Source of the DNA: Leptospira sp. WS60.C2
GTDB taxonomy: Bacteria > Spirochaetota > Leptospiria > Leptospirales > Leptospiraceae
Reading direction: 5' to 3'
Assembly: GCF_040833955.1 (NCBI RefSeq)
Contig: NZ_CP162134.1
Coordinates: forward strand, 1 to 64,000
Length of the DNA stretch: 64,000 nucleotides
Positions 60,686 through 64,000 of this stretch are shown here, one piece after another. A model generated the notes under the pieces. The model saw nothing but the letters and a program-made list of their open reading frames with translations. It had not been told where the DNA came from and ran no database searches. Position 1 is the first letter of the stretch; the number at the start of each line of letters is the position of its first letter. The position numbers and the translations under genes are program-made.

Positions 60686-61654
60686 TTAAAAGGTCACTTC
60701 ATACCCTAATTGTGTACGATGTTCAATGCCCCGATCTCCCGCGATGGCGGTAGGATGGTAACCCACTCGTTCCACACTTGAGTTGAGAAAAAACTTTTCC
60801 TTTCTTGTATCATCCATGCTGAGGCCAGAGCCAGTTGGGTGAAAATAATAGGCATCAAAGATATTCCAAGCATACACAAGTAAGGTGGCAATTCCAATGT
60901 ATTGCATTTCTCGATAATGTCTTTCTACAGATTCTCGCTGTCCTTTGAAAGGACCAAACTGACTTGCGACAACCGCTCCAGCAGGCGAGAGCGTAGCTGA
61001 AGGTGGTGTGAATGCAGCACGGATGAGGCCATTCGTTGTATAAGGATTTTCTAATTCGTTATAATCACGTTTCGCATTCAAATACATGCGGTGTTTGTCA
61101 TAGGTAAAAAAGAGTCCGATAGCAATGATGGATGGATATACGATTGCTTGTGTTTTTCTACCTTGTTTCCACTGACCCCAACCAGGGAGTACTGCTGAAC
61201 GCCAGGTTGCTCCACCTCGTGTTAACGTTTTTCGTTCTGCTTCTGCGAGTTTTGCTTCTTCTTCGGCTTTTCGTTTGGCTTCTGCTTCCAGTGCTGCGTT
61301 GTTTTTTGCGTTTTCTTTTTCTAAACGAGCTGCATCTTCTGCTTCTTTTTTAAGCCTTGCTGCTTCTTCTTTTTCTCGTTTGATTCGTTCTTTTTCTTCT
61401 TCTGCTTTTCTGAGTTTTTCTTCTTCCGCAGCAGTGATGTTTTCTTTATAAACTACTTTTAAAATTTCCGTTTTATTAAAAACGACTGTAGTTCCATCTT
61501 CTTTTCTAATTTTCAATTTGTATTGGTCTTGTTCGACAACTTTCCCTTTGATCGTACCACCTTTTTTCAAAAGGATATTCTCGGCGGAAAGGCTTGAGGA
61601 AAGGATTACCAAAAGTGTTGCGATTTTTAGAATTTGTTTTACAGTTTGTTTCAA
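60686..61654 (-). CDS. Hypothetical exported protein with coiled coil (DUF5683-like C-terminus)
   Basis: The frame opens at 61687; TTG 61654 gives MKQTVKQILKIATLLVILSS, a clean signal peptide ending SLSA-E, and 322 aa. Residues about 25-65 resemble a small beta domain (KKGGTIKGKVVEQDQYKLKI). Residues about 75-145 form a Glu/Ala/Lys-rich coiled coil (AEEEKLRKAEEEKERIKREK). The C-terminal half has SAVLPGWGQWKQGRKTQAI, seen in DUF5683-type membrane-associated proteins, with two hydrophobic segments. Spirochaete genomes carry several such proteins; function unknown. Confidence 0.75.
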   Translation of the reverse strand: MKQTVKQILKIATLLVILSSSLSAENILLKKGGTIKGKVVEQDQYKLKIRKEDGTTVVFNKTEILKVVYKENITAAEEEKLRKAEEEKERIKREKEEAARLKKEAEDAARLEKENAKNNAALEAEAKRKAEEEAKLAEAERKTLTRGGATWRSAVLPGWGQWKQGRKTQAIVYPSIIAIGLFFTYDKHRMYLNAKRDYNELENPYTTNGLIRAAFTPPSATLSPAGAVVASQFGPFKGQRESVERHYREMQYIGIATLLVYAWNIFDAYYFHPTGSGLSMDDTRKEKFFLNSSVERVGYHPTAIAGDRGIEHRTQLGYEVTF

Positions 61655-61665
61655 GGTTATCTCAA

Positions 61666-61851
61666 ATGTTGGAATATTATATAACAATTTTTATAGTGTT
61701 ACTTGCTACGTTTCAATTGGTCTCTCCTATGATTTTAACAATTTGGAAGTTAGGCAAGAATTTTTTTGCAAAAGAAAGACCAAAACAAAACCCACAATTG
61801 GAAACAAATTATCCCTGTTACGAGAAAGTTTGTTCCAAGTGTGGGTCTTAG
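61666..61851 (+). CDS. Small one-TM protein with C-terminal Cys cluster
   Basis: Not recognised. ATG 61666 (in-frame start upstream at 61594 would run through the opposite gene) encodes 61 aa: MLEYYITIFIVLLATFQLVS forms one membrane helix, followed by a Lys-rich linker and an end with three Cys (NYPCYEKVCSKCGS). The last part looks like a metal- or haem-handling site. It fills the gap between two minus-strand genes. Evidence is limited to a sound composition and a good membrane helix. Confidence 0.4.
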   Translation: MLEYYITIFIVLLATFQLVSPMILTIWKLGKNFFAKERPKQNPQLETNYPCYEKVCSKCGS

Positions 61852-61869
61852 AAATTTATTGACTTATTT

Positions 61870-63312
61870 TTATGCTTCTACATCGGAAGTTAAGAATTGG
61901 TGCACTTGGTCCGCACATTTTCTCCCTTCTGAAATCGCCCATACAATGAGGGATTGTCCTCGTCTTACATCTCCACAAGCATACACTTTTGGAACGGTTG
62001 TGGCAAACGATCCAGCTTTTGTACCGAAATCCGCTTTTACATTACCACGAGCGTCAAGTTCTAATCCTTCTTTTTGTAAATCGGCAAGTAGTCCTTCTTT
62101 CACTGGATTCACAAATCCCATGGCTAGGAAAACGAGGTCTGCTGGCCATTCAAACTCAGTTCCAGGAACTGGTATGAACTTTCCATTTTCTTCTTTGACT
62201 TCCGAGCCATAGATTGCAGTGACTTCGCCTTTTTCATTGGATTTAAAACCCATAGTAGAGACTGCCCATTTACGGCTGACACCTTCTTCGTGCGAAGTAG
62301 AGGTGCGTAACATCTTCGGATACAAAGGCCAAGGAGTGGATTTGTCTCTATCTTTTGGTGGTTCAGGGAATAACTCAATTTGAGTGACAGATTTTGCACC
62401 ATGACGGTTGGAAGTTCCCACACAATCAGAACCAGTATCTCCACCACCGATCACAATGACATGTTTGTCTTTTGCATTGATGATTTCGATCGTATCACCT
62501 GCAACGTGTTTGTTGTTCTTTGTCAAAAACTCCATTGCAAAATGAACACCTTTGCTGTTGCGACCTTCCACGGGAAGATCTCTTGGCACTTCGGATCCAC
62601 AAGCAAGAACCACGGCATCAAAATCAGCTAAGAGTTGTTTTGCGGTAATATCAACTCCAACATTTACGTTGGTTTTGAAAGTAACACCTTCCGCTTCCAT
62701 TTGTTTCATTCGGCGGTCAATGTGTCTTTTTTCCATTTTAAAATCTGGAATTCCATAACGGAGTAGGCCACCAATTCGGTCATTTTTTTCAAAGATCGTC
62801 ACGGTATGACCTGCACGAGCTAACTGTTGTCCTGCGGCAAGACCAGCTGGTCCTGATCCAACAACGGCTACTTTTTTTCCCGATTTGGAAACAGGAGTTT
62901 GTGGGATGACCCATCCTTCTTCCCAAGCACGGTCAATGATAGTTCGTTCAATCGATTTGATTGAAACTGGTGGTTCGATGAGACCGAGTGTACACGCTGA
63001 CTCACAAGGAGCAGGGCAAAGCCTTCCTGTAAATTCTGGAAAGTTGTTGGTTTTGGAAAGGTTTTCCCATGCTTCTTTCCAGCGACCTCGGTAAACAAAG
63101 TCATTGAATTCAGGGATGAGGTTGTCTACAGGGCAACCAGTGTCGCCATGACAAAACGGAATCCCGCAGTCCATACAGCGAGCACCCTGGTCTTTGGCAA
63201 CAGCTTCAGAAAAAGGTTTTTCAAACTCTTTATAGTTTTTGACTCTTTCCTTCGGTTCAATCTTTTGAAGGTATTCTTTCTTAAATTCTAAAAATCCTGT
63301 TGGTTTACCCAC
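61870..63312 (-). CDS. gltD: Glutamate synthase small subunit
   Basis: A 480-aa GltD: N-terminal Cys motifs for 4Fe-4S clusters ([20 protein letters not shown] and [13 protein letters not shown]), FAD motif [21 protein letters not shown] (about 149-169), NADPH-binding [16 protein letters not shown] and the C-terminal flavin motif [21 protein letters not shown]. It feeds electrons from NADPH to GltB, which makes two glutamates from glutamine and 2-oxoglutarate. The stop codon of gltB overlaps the gltD start by 8 bp. Confidence 0.96.
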   Translation of the reverse strand: MGKPTGFLEFKKEYLQKIEPKERVKNYKEFEKPFSEAVAKDQGARCMDCGIPFCHGDTGCPVDNLIPEFNDFVYRGRWKEAWENLSKTNNFPEFTGRLCPAPCESACTLGLIEPPVSIKSIERTIIDRAWEEGWVIPQTPVSKSGKKVAVVGSGPAGLAAGQQLARAGHTVTIFEKNDRIGGLLRYGIPDFKMEKRHIDRRMKQMEAEGVTFKTNVNVGVDITAKQLLADFDAVVLACGSEVPRDLPVEGRNSKGVHFAMEFLTKNNKHVAGDTIEIINAKDKHVIVIGGGDTGSDCVGTSNRHGAKSVTQIELFPEPPKDRDKSTPWPLYPKMLRTSTSHEEGVSRKWAVSTMGFKSNEKGEVTAIYGSEVKEENGKFIPVPGTEFEWPADLVFLAMGFVNPVKEGLLADLQKEGLELDARGNVKADFGTKAGSFATTVPKVYACGDVRRGQSLIVWAISEGRKCADQVHQFLTSDVEA

Positions 63313-64000
63313 GAGCTGTTACCCCCTCTTTATTTTGTTTTCCCGATCCATTTTCAGAAGCCATTTTTTCTAATGCTTTTTTGTAATCTCTCGGAATCAC
63401 TTTGATCATTTGTTTTACCACTTCATCCCATTTGTTTAGAACTTCTTCTGCACGTTTGGAGCCAGTGTATTTTTTATGGTCTTCCACCATTTTTTTGATT
63501 TCTGCGATTTCTGCTGCATCGGTTAACGGATCTAAGTCGACCATCTCTTTGTTGATGAGAGCTTCTTTGTTTTTCTTTGGATCCCAAAGATATGCAATTC
63601 CACCAGACATACCAGCCGCAAAGTTACGACCAATTTCACCTAGGATGATGACTCGTCCTCCAGTCATGTATTCACAACCATGGTCACCCGTTCCTTCCAC
63701 GATGACATGAGCACCAGAGTTTCTCACACAGAACCGTTCTCCAGCCATTCCATTGACGTAAGCATGTCCACCAGTTGCACCGATGAAACATGTGTTACCA
63801 ATGACGATGTTTTCTTCTGCTTTATAAGGAGCATTCTTTGGAGTTTGGAAGATGAGTTTTCCCCCACAGAGACCTTTCCCAACATAGTCGTTTCCTTCCC
63901 CGACAAGGCGAAGTGTCATCCCTTTCGTAACAAAGGCACCAAACGACTGTCCTGCGGTCCCAGTAAACTCAATGTCGATTGTATCTTCAGGAAGACCATC
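63305..64000 (-). CDS. gltB: Glutamate synthase large subunit, C-terminal end (partial)
   Basis: The frame is open to the window edge at 64000 with no stop, so the gene continues outside. The 231 visible residues are the C-terminal glutamate-synthase beta-helix domain: [67 protein letters not shown] and [11 protein letters not shown]. The tail has [20 protein letters not shown]. It precedes gltD with an 8-bp overlap, the usual gltBD order. Confidence 0.95.
   Translation of the reverse strand, partial: DGLPEDTIDIEFTGTAGQSFGAFVTKGMTLRLVGEGNDYVGKGLCGGKLIFQTPKNAPYKAEENIVIGNTCFIGATGGHAYVNGMAGERFCVRNSGAHVIVEGTGDHGCEYMTGGRVIILGEIGRNFAAGMSGGIAYLWDPKKNKEALINKEMVDLDPLTDAAEIAEIKKMVEDHKKYTGSKRAEEVLNKWDEVVKQMIKVIPRDYKKALEKMASENGSGKQNKEGVTARG

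Noticed and set aside
1..64000. tRNA, rRNA, CRISPR arrays and insertion sequences
   Set aside because: None could be supported by eye: no evenly spaced repeats, no transposase reading frame and no cloverleaf was recognised. A covariance-model scan would be needed to exclude small RNAs.

Overview
The window looks like a chromosomal segment from a Leptospira species, probably of the saprophytic (biflexa-like) type. The evidence is indirect: an AT-rich spirochaete-like composition, many short lipoproteins with relaxed spirochaete lipoboxes, a Bat (aerotolerance) operon in which BatB and a TPR protein (BatC-like) are one polypeptide, the futalosine-pathway enzyme MqnD, a MeaA/Ecm-type B12 mutase with its MeaB GTPase, and gltBD. 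The fused BatB/BatC arrangement is one I recall as reported for Leptospira biflexa. No rRNA, tRNA, CRISPR array or insertion sequence was recognised.

Layout. Positions 1-2830 hold a plasmid- or secondary-chromosome-like replication block: parA (cut by the window edge), parB, a structured 340-bp intergenic region with inverted repeats and a minus-strand terminator, and a winged-helix Rep-like protein. A large protein with discoidin-like domains and eight exact-length 32-residue tail-fibre-type repeats follows (2883-5393). Then come mqnD, a polytopic membrane protein, a helical-repeat protein and an unusual histidine kinase with a substrate-binding-protein-like sensor (8251-10575). The long minus-strand block 10633-21966 holds htpG, batD, batB/C, batA, a BatA-linked membrane protein, DUF58, moxR, a MORN-like lipoprotein, a thioesterase and an alpha/beta hydrolase. 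Positions 22058-26224 hold two small exported proteins, type II NADH dehydrogenase, a low-molecular-weight tyrosine phosphatase, a YgjP-type metallopeptidase and an outer-membrane barrel with omptin-like catalytic residues.

A second parA-parB pair lies at 26394-28014. It carries two near-identical 21-bp palindromes, one upstream of parA and one inside parB, which are strong parS candidates. Positions 28022-36708 are mixed signalling and hypothetical genes: a flavin reductase, an acyltransferase, a lone cNMP-binding protein, an ATPase/HDOD protein, a NAD-kinase-like/STAS fusion and HU. Positions 36794-42060 form a glycerolipid operon (AGPS-like, TetR, diacylglycerol-kinase-like, GlpD, thioesterase). 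The B12 mutase and its MeaB chaperone follow, separated by a clear terminator. Next are a lytic transglycosylase, a lone receiver domain and aspartate ammonia-lyase. Positions 50888-52112 hold a CpxP/CnrX-like sensor, an ECF sigma factor and a one-TM small protein, an arrangement like CnrYXH.

The window ends with a complete high-affinity cbb3 oxidase operon (ccoN-O-Q-P-G-H-I-S plus a SafE-type membrane protein, minus strand from 60496 to 52545). It has a monohaem CcoP and an FNR-like site upstream. A perfect FNR consensus site also lies in front of the convergent eRF1-like gene at 52211. gltD and the end of gltB close the window.
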